DNA of 64,000 nucleotides from Sipunculus nudus (GCA_026874595.1 CM049322.1:22603400-22667399); one strand, 5' to 3'. Shown: positions 1 through 13,075, counted from the first letter of the stretch. Translations and numbers: made by a program. The notes: generated by a model from the letters alone, not told the origin.

Positions 1-1113
1 TCATAAATCCGTAACTCATTTCAGATTCAGTACACTAGCTAGTTCCGGTAGTCCGATTGCTCTCCAAGTAACAGCAGTGAATAGCTCCACGTTGACTTAT
101 TTTCATTGTTATATTTTGTATATTCTACCGTATTTTCAACTTGACATTGTTTTCCACGATTTGATTTTTTTCAATATAAACATTGAATAAATTTCTTTTT
201 TATTTATACTTCGTATTGTGTAGATTTGTCCAATAACCAACCTATTATTTTCGGTCCTACAGATGTAGGAACACAGATGTCTCAACTACAGCCATAAGAT
301 ATAGCTTATTGTATGTGGACATTCTTATTCATCAGGACAAACTTCATTTAATTACCTATCGACTAGCCATAAATGGGGAGAAGTGTTTTGAAATTTATGA
401 TGCGGTCAGTCCTTTTATTGTTAAGACTGTCAGATTAATGGGAAGACCGATGGGGAGGGTTTGACAATACGCTACATAAATTGCCTGTGGACTCTGTGCA
501 GATCCCTAAGAATAAACGACCCTTTATCATCTTAACTACTTATAATCATTCCCGTGTGTCCAGAAATCGATTGTGTTATAATCACTCTAAATCTTAAAAT
601 AAAAAGTGCATAAAATGATAGGTATCCACTTCATATTGTTTAAATGAGAACTACCATGAATATGTGTATATTTCTCCTTTCTTTTCTTTTATATATTGCT
701 GTATTTTGTGTTGTGCGATCTGTATATTTTCCTTTTTGGAACATAGTTTATCATAACAATAATTTTATTAATATCATGAACATTTACGTTTATAATCATG
801 AGCAAGCCACAAGGAATATATAACCTTGAGATACATTGAACCTTTTCACGTGACTAGATGTTTTATCATGTACACATAAGGCGGTATGTCACTATGTTGT
901 GGTTCCTTTAGTACACTTTCCATTTAGAATATATTTAATGAGTAATTTAATGTCAAAATTGATTTTTTTATTATTATTATTATTTAACCATGATCACGCC
1001 ACAAATGCGTACAACAATATCCCCTTTTATTTTGTGTATACACAATGAACACTTTCCTGGACAGGAAGTTTTATCAGACCACACATCAGGCGTCATAGAA
1101 GTTAATCCGTTTT

Positions 1114-1128
1114 CCGCCAGAGGGCAGC
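1114..1128 (+). promoter_or_regulatory. CTCF-like motif
   Basis: The 15-mer CCGCCAGAGGGCAGC closely fits the core of the conserved bilaterian CTCF motif. It lies in a slightly GC-richer patch 2.1 kb upstream of the secreted-protein gene. A single motif match is weak evidence; binding is inference. Confidence 0.2.
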
Positions 1129-2515
1129 ATAGTGTTTCTCACATTGACACTCGGAACATCTCGCCTCATCTCGCGAGACACTTGATATTAGACTCGGATG
1201 TATCTATGGCCCCAGGATATACCCACGGCATGGGTATTTTCCGCGGCGGAAGTACCGCGAACAACAACCACCGTTACAACTAAATAATCCCTACCAGCTT
1301 CATCCCGAAGCATTGATTAAACAAGAACAGTTGAACATTTACAAAAAATAATAAATACTTTTTATAAGCGCTATAATAAGGTTTTTCATCTCGTCGCCCT
1401 GCGTCTTCAGGCATGTCAAGGCAACAGGGCGAAGAGTGTAAAAATGCTAGAGTAATGTTCACGGCAGAAAGTGTAACAAGCTGGGGTCAACTTTATCCTC
1501 ATGCAGCAAATCTAGGCAAAACAACAGCAATGTAAATTCATGAACTAAAATAAACCTTCTAGTCTCTCGCCATATATTCCTTAAACATAATTAATAATAT
1601 CAATCACAAGCAGAGCGTGTCTCTCAAATTGTTTGTTTTTAATTGCCCAGGGACGCGGCCTTAACCTTCTCAGCCGAACTACTTTCTGGGGGAGTATGCC
1701 TGCGCCCTTGATATATTAAGTTTGAATACAATTCGGCCGAGGAGTTCCGAGTGTCTCATTAAATGATATGATCCATCTGTGGTAGATTGATAACCACAAC
1801 TAAATAACTAATGAAGATCTTCACTCTGCCTTTATTCACGCGTCACCGCTGACGGTATCAGCTTTCGCTCTAACCAATAAGAAATGCGGCATTTTATAAC
1901 AGGTATGTGTCAGTCTCAACATATATGTAACTAGTATATTGTCACTACATTTGTTCCCATTATTAGGTCATAACAATGAAATAACGTTTAACAAAACAGC
2001 TTAAGAAAAACGTTTCAAATAAAATTCTTACGTGTTAGCCAACTATCAACCATTAAACAGATAAAAGAGAAAACACAATTCATAAATACCGTATGCTAAG
2101 GGTTAGCTTTTGTCGGTATCTCGCGATTCGGTTATATTACTGTATATCAATAAGGCATCTATCAGATATGCAAATGTCCTGGAACGGATATTTGATTTGT
2201 GCATGGTATATATTAGATTTCCAACTGAACGTTTAAGATAATTTCAGAGGCTTGCACTTTTAGCCATTTATATGTCAAAATTTGCAATAGAAATATTACT
2301 TTTATCACAAAGAGATTCGATTTGGCACGTTTAACAAAACATCGAAAAATATCGATATTTGAAAAATGTACCGTGATATGCAACATGTGAATCACCGTAC
2401 AGCGATATACCAACATATCGATAATTTCGCGCTCCCCAAGTAACCAGTAAAACAACATAGATCAGAAATATCAAACAGTGATTCACATTTCAATCAAAAA
2501 TTGAACCTCCTCCAG

Positions 2516-2523
2516 TATATAAG
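2516..2523 (+). promoter_or_regulatory. Possible TATA box upstream of the secreted-protein gene
   Basis: TATATAAG preceded by a C/T-rich stretch. Transcription from here would give a 5' UTR of about 680 nt before the ATG at 3229, unless a 5' UTR intron exists (an acceptor-like pyrimidine/AG site lies near 3033). AT-rich DNA gives chance TATA matches, so this is tentative. Confidence 0.2.
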
Positions 2524-3228
2524 GTATGTATTTGCCTGAAACAGGCGTGCTCCCCAAAAAATGCCGGAATGTGGTAACCAGATAGAGGTGTGTGTTCAGC
2601 CATGTGTGCAATAACTGAAGTAAAACTATCAGAGTTTGCAGATGTCAGTTTCACATTGACTAATTTTGCTGTTCGATACGCGGACTAGTTTTCCGTCAGC
2701 ATGAAGCTATTTTGTTGAACCCCTTATACATGCTGATGGTAAGGCGAGTGTATGAGGTTACCAAAAAGAGTACCTTGAAACAACATATAATTGTTTCAAC
2801 CAGATCAGTTCGTTGTTTACCTTTCTCAGCAGCAAATGGTGACACATGAGAAAGCTGAATCATCTTCAATAACCATGAAGACAGAAAGATGAGGAACAAA
2901 ACGTCTAACGCAGGCTTTTAGCTGTATACACTGCAGGTATTGAAAGAGTTGATGCTATGTAATGAAAAGGTGTTATATCCATACCTCGGAGTAATTTTTA
3001 AAGCAATTTAATATGAATATAATTTGTTTACAGAAACCTGATGTGTTTAATGTATGAGACTACTGGGATAATTTACGGTCTTGTGTTACGGAAATCCTTG
3101 TTTGTTTGACTCATAGAAAAAGTCCATCACTTTCAAGCGATGAGTACAGAAAACAACCCGCCCCCGAGTAGCTACAGTTCACTTTGGGACGTTCGTGTTC
3201 GTGGTACTGTTACATACAGGAGAAAATT

Positions 3229-3561
3229 ATGAGAATCAAAAGTATTCATAATTATCTGGATTTCTTTGTGGTAGTTGTCATGGGGTCGTGGCCCCCTGTG
3301 TCTGGTCACTTGTACACGTCACAAGGGGTCACTCAGGAGATGATCTCGCTGTACTCGAGAAGTGGGAACGCGAATTACCCACAGAAAGTGACTGAGAGTG
3401 TTGAGGATTGCGCCCTCTGGTGTGCTGGCGAGGACCACTGTCCGCTCTACATGAAAGAACGTGGTGAGCGGAGCGCCTGTGTGTACTTCAGGGTTCTCTC
3501 TACATTACCCCAACCCTCAGTTCTCAATACAGAGACGCGAAGGGAGAGAACATCAGTTCTG
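3229..3561 (+). CDS. Exon 1 of a secreted protein with a PAN/apple-like cysteine pattern
   Basis: This is the first coding exon of a predicted 365-residue protein (333 + 289 + 476 nt, all phases compatible). The ATG at 3229 is chosen because a hydrophobic signal peptide follows (residues about 8-26, containing FFVVVVMGSW), with cleavage likely near PVSG. Residues 56-90 carry Cys61, Cys65, Cys71 and Cys84 in a SVEDC...C...C...C arrangement, like the core of PAN/apple domains, which bind protein or carbohydrate in extracellular proteins. The exon ends at a clear donor, CTG|GTATGT, in phase 0. The 3.8-kb intron to 7399 holds two copies of a dispersed repeat (4763-5060, 6415-6690) and a foldback element. 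I do not recognise the orthologue; the PAN-like call is by cysteine pattern only. An in-frame TTG upstream (3184) is not a credible start. Confidence 0.7.
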
Positions 3562-4762
3562 GTATGTATGAATTCCTACAACCAAATAAAATAGCAAAAA
3601 TAAAAACTTTTCTTCGAGAAATATATTACATCATTTAAGTCCAAACTTGCACTTGAAGATCCTGGATTTGAACTTTAACTCTGACTGGAAGATCATGAGT
3701 TGAGAAATGAAGGAGAGTCCAGACAGATTCCAGTGCACAAAGGTTGTGTCACGTGAATACTGAGATTCAGGTTAAAGGCTGAAACCAAAGGCTTCGACTT
3801 TTAAGGGCAACGACACCGAGTCATATAAGAGGACCGTGAGTTACACGACAAGAAAGAGTTTCTGGATCATTTCTGACGAGAGGAACGATAAATTTAAACT
3901 TGATTTACATTATATAACTTATATTTGTTTTTCATTTTGAATTGACAGGACACGGCCTCGGTCTTCAAAAGATTAAGACTTTACGATATTTCATTTGGGC
4001 TGAAGGCTGAAGTACAAAGACTTGCGTTAAAAACTCTTGCGCTGCTTCCTTCACTCGGACGCAGATAATTGAGATAATTCACTACAGCTGTATTGTACGT
4101 GTATCATAATCATTCATAAAGCAAGTTATGAATATTGTAGAGCGCCGTTTATCCGAGAATCTCGAGTGACAGGATTTTGTTTGGATAAACGATCGTTCGA
4201 ATTCAAGATTCCAGGCGTTTCACTATGATTTCCAACCTGCTGCCGAGCACCAGACTTTACCAGACACTGACAGGCATGAACTAGCTGGTCCAAAATAAAC
4301 GTTAGCAACATTTTTTATAGGTTTTCCATCAACTGGGCATGTAAAATACATATAAATTATTACTTATTGGCCTTGGAAAATCAGAATCAGTCGGTATCGA
4401 CTACTATTGGGTGGCAGCCAAGAACTCAAGTGACCTGCCCTGGCCTAAATCTGGGTGTCATCTCTCGGAGGACAGATTCACTACTAAATTTTAATCACCT
4501 GTCAAATGAGAACCGTAAGAACTACAAAGTAAATAAAATGTTATGAATGGAAAAGTATATACGAAAGAACCCAAAACGAATCCTGGAGAGAGGTCTGTCT
4601 GCCAGCTTTTCCTTGAATTCCGTGTTGATGTCACTGTTTTAATTTAACTGGGATTCTCCAAGTGATGCTGTGCTAGGATCAACCGAACTTCCAACGTGGG
4701 TGTATGGTTATATATTTTCAATATACCTCATCATTATCGATAATGTGTCCATTGACATTTTT

Positions 4763-5060
4763 ACCTCCGCCAAGCCTAGCGGTGAGGGTTTTGTATTTTG
4801 GCAGTGGCTGTTTGGCTGTATCCCTGTTTGTCTGTGAACGTGTCTGTCCGTTAGCACGATAACACAAAATGTCCTCAACGGAGTTTGATGAAATTTCCAG
4901 GATTGGGGGGATTCTATGCGTAAATAACTTCGGATTGCGCTCTGGTGTTTTATTGAGAGTCTATTGCATATTTGTTTACACAGGAACGTACTAGGTGACG
5001 AATTGCCATATTTGGAGTACGAGTCGTGACGTCAAAGAGAAATGATGTCACTCTACGTAT
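4763..5060 (+). repeat. Dispersed repeat beginning ACCTCCGCCAAG, copy 1
   Basis: It begins ACCTCCGCCAAG and continues with a T/G-rich stretch and the phrase AACGGAGTTTGATGAAA. The second copy in this intron (6415-6690) has matching phrases. Repeats with these ends are common in invertebrate genomes. The right end of this copy is not clear. Confidence 0.55.
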
Positions 5061-5705
5061 AGGTGCCGCTTCCCTTAATGATTTCAGTTAATCAACGTAC
5101 AGCATGGAGGCCACGATTCTTGTTCGTTTTTTTAATAGTCCTGAGCCCTGTTGCAATAAGAAAGTAAATGACTTAAGCTGCCCTCACCAACAAACCCCTT
5201 CGGGATATGGGTCCCAGAGCCCGAGATACAAGTCTGTTCGAGTACGTTGTTTTACCGTAGACCAGGAAATCCCCCTTTTCAATGTCACCTGACGCTGGAC
5301 AAATGAAACCTTTAAAACCCATGTATCAATAAAATCTTATTTTTTTCTTGCTGAGTATATACAGTTTTAATCATATTCATTCAACTGTGCTGTAAACATC
5401 ATCTTACAGTTCAAATAATCAATAAATGTGGTCACATTTTTTTTGTAACCAGACAGGAAAAAAACAAAAACGCAGCTTTTGATAATTACTCATAAACTGA
5501 TTAATGGACAACAGTATGTCTGTTATTTCATTAGGGTACACATACATTGTCTCCCCTCTTGAGTAGCGTTTTCGCGTGCAGACGTAGCATGGACTGTCAG
5601 ATGTTCAAAAGTAAAACAGTTTCGTTCAGGTTCTCACATCTTCGCCTTGGCTTCGAGGGATCATTTATTTCAGTTTCTTCAGTAGTTACGTGTTAATTAA
5701 TACCG

Positions 5706-5790
5706 GCATACACGTTGCGACTTGACTCAACTCAACAGGTCAAAAACTGTAAAGTTGGGGTGAGTTGAGTAGCGTCGCAACGTGTATGCG
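5706..5790. repeat. Short foldback (inverted repeat) element
   Basis: Two arms of about 29 bp, each beginning GCATACACGTTGCGAC when read inward from its end, are separated by about 25 bp. They differ at a few positions. The DNA or RNA could form a hairpin. A degenerate piece of the arm (GTCGCAACGGGTATGCCGG) recurs near 6356, so this looks like a small MITE family within the intron. Confidence 0.55.
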
Positions 5791-6414
5791 TTTAAACGAC
5801 GCGTCTCAGCCTGAGTCGGCACAACATGAGTACCTCGGTCATGTTAATTTCCTTGGCAAAATCATATTATGCAGAGAAAGACAATATTACCTTACATCAG
5901 CACTGTGCGTGTATTATATATGAATAGATCTATAAAACCAGTGCCTCCAGTGCAATGACAGTTTAATACAATATGTTTCATGTACTCGGATGTAGTCATT
6001 GTAGAATATATAATGTATATCACAGGACATCGAAAAATATTGTTTAGACTTAAATTACGATATATCAAGCAAAAATTACTTAGCTATGGGATGGGGAAAA
6101 CTGGAAGGGCGTGATATAGCTATATACATGTATACTGATAAATAAAATGACATGTATCAATGACTTTGCTATCATATGACACAAACTTGTCTTCATTTTG
6201 TTAATGTAAATGTACCGCCTCAGCCGTCGATATTGTTGAGTGGAGTCGTTATGTTTATGCACCCAAATTGTCGTCAATCTGCAGGGTAAAAAAATTGGAA
6301 AAAATGTAGAAAAATTGAGGAAAGTTTTTCAGTCGCGCCCAGCTGTTTTTAGCCGGGTCGCAACGGGTATGCCGGGCTTAAGTCTGCAAATATATTCGAC
6401 TTTACCTGTTTATT

Positions 6415-6690
6415 ACCTGCGCCAAACGGCGGGGGTTATGTTTTTTTGTGGGCGTTATTGTGTTTTTCTTTTTCTTTATGCAATATTACCCAGAAATTTT
6501 AGCAACGGATTTTGATGAAAACTTCAGGATAGTTCGGTGGTGATAGGAGGAAGAATTGGGTTAATTTTTTATACGGACAACATTCTTGATCCAGGGACAT
6601 TCCACAGGAAAAATGTTGTTTTTGTAACAAATGCGGTATTGAAGTAATGAGCTGCCTTGGCGGAGGTCTGCGCTCTCTAAGTGCTTTTCT
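6415..6690 (+). repeat. Dispersed repeat with CCTCCGCCAAG-type inverted ends, copy 2
   Basis: The left end reads ACCTGCGCCAAACGGCGGGG and the right end TTGGCGGAGGTCTGCGCTCT, so the two ends are inverted copies of ACCTCCGCCAA. The middle has GATTTTGATGAAAACTTCAGG, matching copy 1. It is probably a non-autonomous element within intron 1 of the secreted-protein gene. Confidence 0.6.
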
Positions 6691-7399
6691 AATTAATTTT
6701 TTTATGAAATACTTTCATAAGTGACTGTCGGCCATGCTTCATCGACATTCATTTACAGTTGTTCACTGTCGATGTCGTTAGCTTGGGGTTAAAGCTATAT
6801 TAAAAATGAAAAAATCAAATTGATGTGCAGTAACTGGAAGACACTGATACCTGCAATACTTTCCTTCAACAACGGCTAGACATCGTCAATTTTTAACGGA
6901 ATACAACTTAGAGCGAACATCAAGGAATAATTATTCTTGGCCCTGGGATATATCTAATCCTTAACAATATGCACATAAACATCTTAAAGAAAATCTCATG
7001 ACAGAAATAAAGCATGGGTCACTACCAAACGTATTGTGAATTCATTATATTATATCGGTAACAGAAGTTTCCTCCAGTAAAGCGATGTTCTCACAGCGCT
7101 TCTCTTTTATGACAAAAGAGGGATCCCTTGAAATGTTTGTGTCTCATTTTTTTTAAATATCTTTGTTAAACACTAAATATCTTGTAAATGAAAGTTAATT
7201 GGGATTATTTCACCCGTAATCTTTACAACATTTCATCGCACCATATCTGAAGAACATGTAAAATCATAACCTGAAAAAAAACTGCAAATGGCAAAATTTA
7301 GAACTTGGGCAAAAGGTCCGATAACGCCCTCCACAAAGCAATAAACGTGTTTCAACAATTATGTTGTGTAATTCCCTGAAGACATTTTTGTGTCAACAG

Positions 7400-7688
7400 G
7401 TCCAACGGGACGAAGTATCTGACACGAAATGTGAGAGCACTTCCGACCCGTCCACCGGCAAGATAAACGCGGAAGCCGCCGTGTTCCTTCCGTTTGGTAA
7501 ATACTTCATCTTCAGTCAAAGTATGATCTTCAAAGTGAGGAAGTCTGGTGATCCGAACACCGACTTCTGCCTAGAGGAGGTGATTACCATGAACAGGATA
7601 TTTCTGAGGGTAGATCATCCCGTCAGGGCACTGTTTGTTCACAAGCTGGCAAACGACACCTATTATCGCGTCCATGTGGTCGACGACA
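7400..7688 (+). CDS. Exon 2 of the secreted-protein gene
   Basis: The acceptor TGTCAACAG lies just before 7400 and the donor is GACGACA|GTGAGT at 7689. The exon is 289 nt, entering in phase 0 and leaving one base over, exactly what exon 3 needs. It encodes about 96 residues with Cys in DTKCES and DFCLEE and an NDT glycosylation sequon. No known domain was recognised. If the donor is not used, the frame runs on to a stop at 7835, giving an alternative short form. Intron 2 (7689-8536) contains the left edge of the tandem segmental duplication, about 8030. Confidence 0.7.
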
Positions 7689-8536
7689 GTGAGTGTGATG
7701 TTACTTATATAGATTCCCACGTGGTACAGAGCGAACAGTCAGAACCTGCCTCGTGGTTTGTTAGCTTAATCTTTGGTATCACATCAGATTTAAAGGGTTT
7801 TGGATTAGCATTACAGGATATAAATCTAAAGAAGTGATGCTCTATCTGATTCTTATGCTATTGAATATCAACGTGTTTTTTTATATTTGTTTTTATTATT
7901 TTTGCGATCCTTAATTTTTGTAAAACACACTTAGCATTGTACTTTTCTCGTTTCTCTAATGCGCTGAATCTTTGAATTATCCTTGGTAGGTACTTCAATA
8001 GATTGTAAATGTTTCCATATATTATTTTTCATGAGTTACTTTATACCGCGATGTAACAACACTTCCAGGGATGGGTGAGGCACCTTAACTTCGACCGTTA
8101 ATTACCATGTCCGCCTGTATGTGTTGTATGTATGTATATACGGACCACTAAATAAACACTACAACATATCCTCACCTGAAAAAAAGTAACACATAAGAGA
8201 TCTGAACAATATCCCGATCCTCGATTGAGGTGGCTCGTATAACGATTCCGGTCCTTGGCATTAATATTACAAGTTAATCATTTTAAATACTCCATTATTC
8301 ACTTCATAGGTAGCAGATAAAGCGTTTGCCAATTTAAGGTGCAGACCCTATTTTGGGCCATGTTTACCTTACCCTAAAGTGTATGTTGTGTTCAATTGTG
8401 AATGTTCAATTGTCAAAACTGGCGAAGCTCTGATCGTAGCGACGTGAAAAGGCATATATTTATCGAATTAACAATAGACCACCAGCTCGAAAAAATGCAT
8501 ACACTAAAGCTTCGCGTGTCGTGTGCTGTGTTACAG

Positions 8537-9012
8537 GAGGAAATCACTTTGAATACTTCGGAGGTCATGCCCGCCTGAGACCGCGTATCCCAGTATACCC
8601 CCTGGTGGACACCAGACACAACTTATGGTTGCTGGAGGGTAACATGTCGGAACCACAAGATGCCATCGGCATGCTGAGGGAGAGCATGGCGTTTAAGATC
8701 ATCCCGTGTGGTCTGTTGAACATTTCAGACCAGATTCAGGTCAACGTCAGTGACGTCATCTACACGTGTGCCCTTCGCGTCACCCACAACATGACGTTTA
8801 CGTACCGTGTGAAGATAGAGGGGTACGCGTTGACGTTTTGGGAGGTCAAAAGCCCGCTTCATGGTCAGCCCTCTGACGTCACAGCTTTAATGATGATGGA
8901 AGATCAGTCCGGATACGTGGCCTTCGTCGGATCAGAAATGTTCATGTACATGGGCTCAGCTACTGGTGTTCCTGTACAGAGCACGTTGTACGGACATTTC
9001 ATTAAATCATAA
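8537..9012 (+). CDS. Exon 3 (last) of the secreted-protein gene
   Basis: The acceptor GTGTTACAG precedes 8537. The leftover base of exon 2 completes an Arg codon, then the frame runs 157 codons to TAA at 9010-9012. The protein part has two Cys (IPCGL, IYTCAL) and sequons NMS, NIS, NVS and NMT, consistent with a secreted glycoprotein. An AATAAA signal lies at 9796. A diverged copy of this exon with a 160-bp deletion and an in-frame stop lies at 48856-49100, so the exon was included in the segmental duplication and only this copy remained functional. Function unknown. Confidence 0.7.
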
Positions 9013-9795
9013 ATCACTATGATCTTAGAGAGAATGAAGGACTGATGACGTGTGCCTACGGTATTCACATGTCAGCAGCGTAAAGAATGCGGAAACGCTA
9101 CTGATAGTGATACGCATCCTGAATAAGAAGATGGTCTACTCGATTATACATTTCAGTTTGTGTAGTTCAGTTTTAACCAGTCCATCATAGGTGTTCGTGT
9201 TTTGGTTCATTTGACTATTTTACAACATATGTGAGAAGTAGTACAGTAGATATGAATGTTTGAACATTTTCATTCTTTATTTCCGAATATTACGAATATC
9301 TGTAAGTTTATATTCTGAAGGTGTGGATACAATTGAACGCTTTCCCCGAAAAACCAGTCAAACTTACAATCAAGACGTCATAGGTGTTCACCATTCCAAG
9401 CTGGAGAAAGGGCAAGAGTAGTGCCCATTTAATAAGTTGTTTCACATATAATAAGTAAATGCGGCAGTCTGGCAGCATTTCTCTAAATGACCTACCCATC
9501 ACAACCCTTATGGCCCGCCCCTTTGACCTAATTGTGCAAATCGGCATCAAAACGCTCTTTTATGTCTGTGGTTGCATGTATGACAACCATAGAGGTTGGT
9601 CCCGTATGATGCCGCAATGACAGATGTTATCAGCTGGAACTGCTTTATTATATTTCTGTTTCTCCGTGATGAAAATACAGCAATTATTGTGAAGAGTGTT
9701 GTTATATTTCGGATTATTTGTCTCCTACGAATCACAGTCGGAGGAAAAGCTAATGCAACCGTTATACCAGAACGTTTTCTTAACTATTTCCATTG

Positions 9796-9801
9796 AATAA
9801 A
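9796..9801 (+). other. Candidate polyadenylation signal of the secreted-protein gene
   Basis: AATAAA followed by a short A run, 784 nt after the stop codon. It is the first exact AATAAA I see after the stop. The paralogous stretch seems missing from unit B. Confidence 0.35.
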
Positions 9802-10053
9802 AAAAATATCCCATAGAAACGTGGACACGCGTTTTGAAACAGACTATTGGTATTCCTGTTGATAGACTCGCCCAAATTATTTAAATTTTGCGCTTGTCAG
9901 ATGATTGTTTGTATTGCTAACGCTAACCTGATTGGTTGAACGCAACTTCTCTGCTCATGAATGTCCGTTTTATGAATTTGCTAATCTGAGGTCACGTATA
10001 GTTCATGGTTAGGTCAGTTGTGTTGCTTAAGTAAATGGAACAATCTGGTACTA

Positions 10054-10057
10054 GTTC
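10054..10057 (+). repeat. Left target-site duplication GTTC
   Basis: GTTC directly before the left inverted repeat. It is repeated directly after the right inverted repeat, and present once at the empty paralogous site in unit B. Confidence 0.85.
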
Positions 10058-10104
10058 TTACGGAAGCGTATTGCTGCCACCTAGTAAAAGAAAAATAAAT
10101 TATT
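10058..10104 (+). repeat. Left terminal inverted repeat (47 bp)
   Basis: Begins TTACGGAAGCGTATTGCTGC. It matches the reverse complement of 32209-32255 except for A versus G in the CCACCTRGTAAAAG part. Confidence 0.9.
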
Positions 10105-10440
10105 TATCTCGTACGTACGACATACTATCTTGTACGTACGACATACTATCTCGTACGTACGACATACTATCTCGTACGTACGACATATTATCTCGTACGT
10201 ACGACATACTATCTCGTACGTACGACATACTATCTCGTACGTACGACATACTATCTCGTACGTACGACATACTATCTCGTACGTACGACATATTATCTCG
10301 TATGTACGACATACTATCTCGTACGTACGACATACTATCTCGTACGTACGACATACTATCTCGTACGTACGACATACCTTCTCGTACGTACGACATATTA
10401 TCTCGTACGTACGACATACTATCTCGTACGTACGACATAT
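10105..10440 (+). repeat. Left subterminal array, 16 units of 21 bp
   Basis: Sixteen near-identical 21-bp units, each with the 10-bp palindrome CGTACGTACG flanked by TATCT on the left and ACATA on the right. Only scattered base changes are seen (for example C to T in units 2 and 10, and CTT in place of TAT between two late units). The same unit recurs in opposite orientation at the right end. By analogy with other transposons that have repeated subterminal motifs, these are likely transposase-binding sites. Because 21 is a multiple of 3, all frames stay open, but the encoded heptapeptide repeats are not a gene. Confidence 0.9.
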
Positions 10441-11288
10441 TATCATAAATAGAGCTACAGATTAAACAACCATGCAACACACCCACACACACACACACAT
10501 ACATATATACATATATATATGTATATCTATTTGCCAGGAGCACAGCTGTGTTATTGTCTCTAGTGGGGCATTCTTGAGCTGTTAGAGAAAATATAATTAA
10601 TGTGGAAATAAATTTGGAAACGACACCATGATTGAATACAAGTGAAATTGTTCACCTGTGTCAAACGTGACGAAACAGCTGTCCGGGATGAAAAAAAATC
10701 GGTTTAAATTAATGAGGTGACTTCAAGAAAGCACTCAATTAATTCCTAGGATAAACATGTACATAATAATTCATGAATATTCATGCAGCCCTTCCTGAGA
10801 TATTGTATATTGCGTCTGAATTAGGTAAACGAGTCTTATTTGGGTTTGCGAATTAATATGCCAGAACCAGTTGTAAAAAAATGGCCGAACAGATATGCAT
10901 TGAACAGGGGTATAGTTCTCACCGCGCAGTCTTACTGGGTTCTTAAAATTTCCACATTTTTAGGCCCCAGGATATGCACGCTCAGTGTGTACTCTCCAGC
11001 TACCATGCTCAGGTCACAAGAGTCTTTCACTCTAGTCATTCATTGTGTTAGAACTGCTGAATATGGCAACAGATGTTTTATTTGGAGAGCAACTGACCTT
11101 TTGAACAACCATATTAGACAGTCCAGTTCGGCTGGAAATTTTGAATGTTCTCATACGAGTCTTTATACTAGTGTTTTTTTAACGTTTTTGAACAGTATTC
11201 TGCTTTACGCCCCTTTTCTATATAAAGGGCTTTTGAACTTTCTTGATTTATGAAATAAAGAGTAAAAGATTGCTTTATATATATATAT

Positions 11289-11417
<129 letters not shown>

Positions 11418-11480
11418 GGAAGAGTTACTCTTCGTTGTAAAGTGCTCTATGGCCTATAGACTAGGCCAGAGCGATATAAC

Positions 11481-11740
<260 letters not shown>

Positions 11741-12770
11741 CATTGCTCGCCATCTTCCGATCTGACCCATCTTAAGATGGCCTATTTACCGATCCCCAAT
11801 GTCTGTAGGTCTCAACTTGGCACAGGCCCATCTACCGGAGATTCATATACTCTTATTAATAGTTATACATTAATGTATTGTTAATATATTAAATATTACT
11901 ACATTATATCATTATATTTTATAGAATTTTATCATATCAACAGTAAAAACAGATAAAAAATGTAATAGTTTAATATGACCAAATACAATATTTAAGATAT
12001 AAAACCACGAAAGGTTTAAGACTTTCCAATCATCAACTAAATGGTACATTAGCCTTTGATAAAATATCTAACTATTATATCATTAACTTCAACAACGAAA
12101 TTAAGAAATAAATTATCAAGCTAGTCTACGTCACAATTTAGACGGGTTAATTACAAGTGGAATTTAGGACAGTCGATCCAATAAACATGTAGGTGTTTAT
12201 CGGTAGATCAGGGAATCACTAAAATATACAATATCGATATTACACGGGGATCATAGATGAAAATTTATTTAATCCTTTATTTTCTGTTTTGTTTATTCTG
12301 AGCTGTATGCATGCATCGGTTTAGATCATGAACAGATATTAGGTCTGACCCATCTGATGATCAAGGAGTTAATATATTCTACATTTTGTAAGTGAAAAAT
12401 AAATCCGTCCATGAAAAGGGAAAAGATTTTCATAAAACCGCAAAAAGGAGATGTTACCATAGAAATGCGAAAGTAGAATTGTGCAGAAAGACTGGTATGA
12501 ACCCTATCAACCACTGTTCAGAAATGCTGAATCACAGAATGGCTAAGCCTATATATTATGTGTTTTCGTAACATCGTAACTCGTTTTGATACTTTCTTAC
12601 CTGGCTTTGTTGTCGTGGAATAAATTAAAATATTTATATGAACCTTCTTATTATGGGGCAGCTTATTGTTTTTAGAGGAAGAACAGGACTGGGCATATAT
12701 ACCTTCATGAATTTTTCAGCAATGATCTACCAAGGGTACCGAACTCTTCAAAGTGTGTATCCGCTGAGTG

Positions 12771-12772
<2 letters not shown>

Positions 12773-12825
<53 letters not shown>
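12773..12825. repeat. (TA)n microsatellite
   Basis: Uninterrupted TA dinucleotides, followed by a GTGGGTGGGTG stretch and a G run. Confidence 0.9.
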
Positions 12826-12828
<3 letters not shown>

Positions 12829-13075
12829 GCGAGTGTTTGCATGTGGGTGGGTGTGGATGTAGAGGGGGGGGGGGTACTCACTCTAGGCATTTTAAAGTTC
12901 CGAAGTCCGAGGCCTGTATGTTAAAATGCCTGCAGAGACATGCAGGACTATGTGATAAAAAAGTAACACGCAATGGTTGTGTAGAATGTGCAACGCCTAG
13001 CCCGATTGAATCGGACTCTTTTTTTAACGGGATTCATGACCATGCCAGTTGAGCTGGGAGCAAGTCCATTTATAT

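Larger units (their letters stand above)
1..3228. other. Intergenic AT-rich sequence, no supported gene
   Basis: No open frame here has splice signals, a recognisable domain or protein-like composition that I can support. Short A/T runs and an ATT microsatellite (about 967-985) are present. The stretch just before 3229 must contain the 5' UTR and promoter of the secreted-protein gene. Nothing else was recognised. Confidence 0.5.

Noticed and set aside
10105-10440. CRISPR-like appearance of the regular 21-bp repeats
   Set aside because: Units are directly adjacent with no unique spacers, no cas genes, and the sequence is from an animal genome.
10035-10543. Open frames over the 21-bp array on both strands, with seven-residue peptide repeats
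   Set aside because: The unit is 21 bp, so every frame without a stop in one unit stays open across the array. The mirrored frames at 31907-32286 arise the same way. No start context or homology; it is DNA-level structure.
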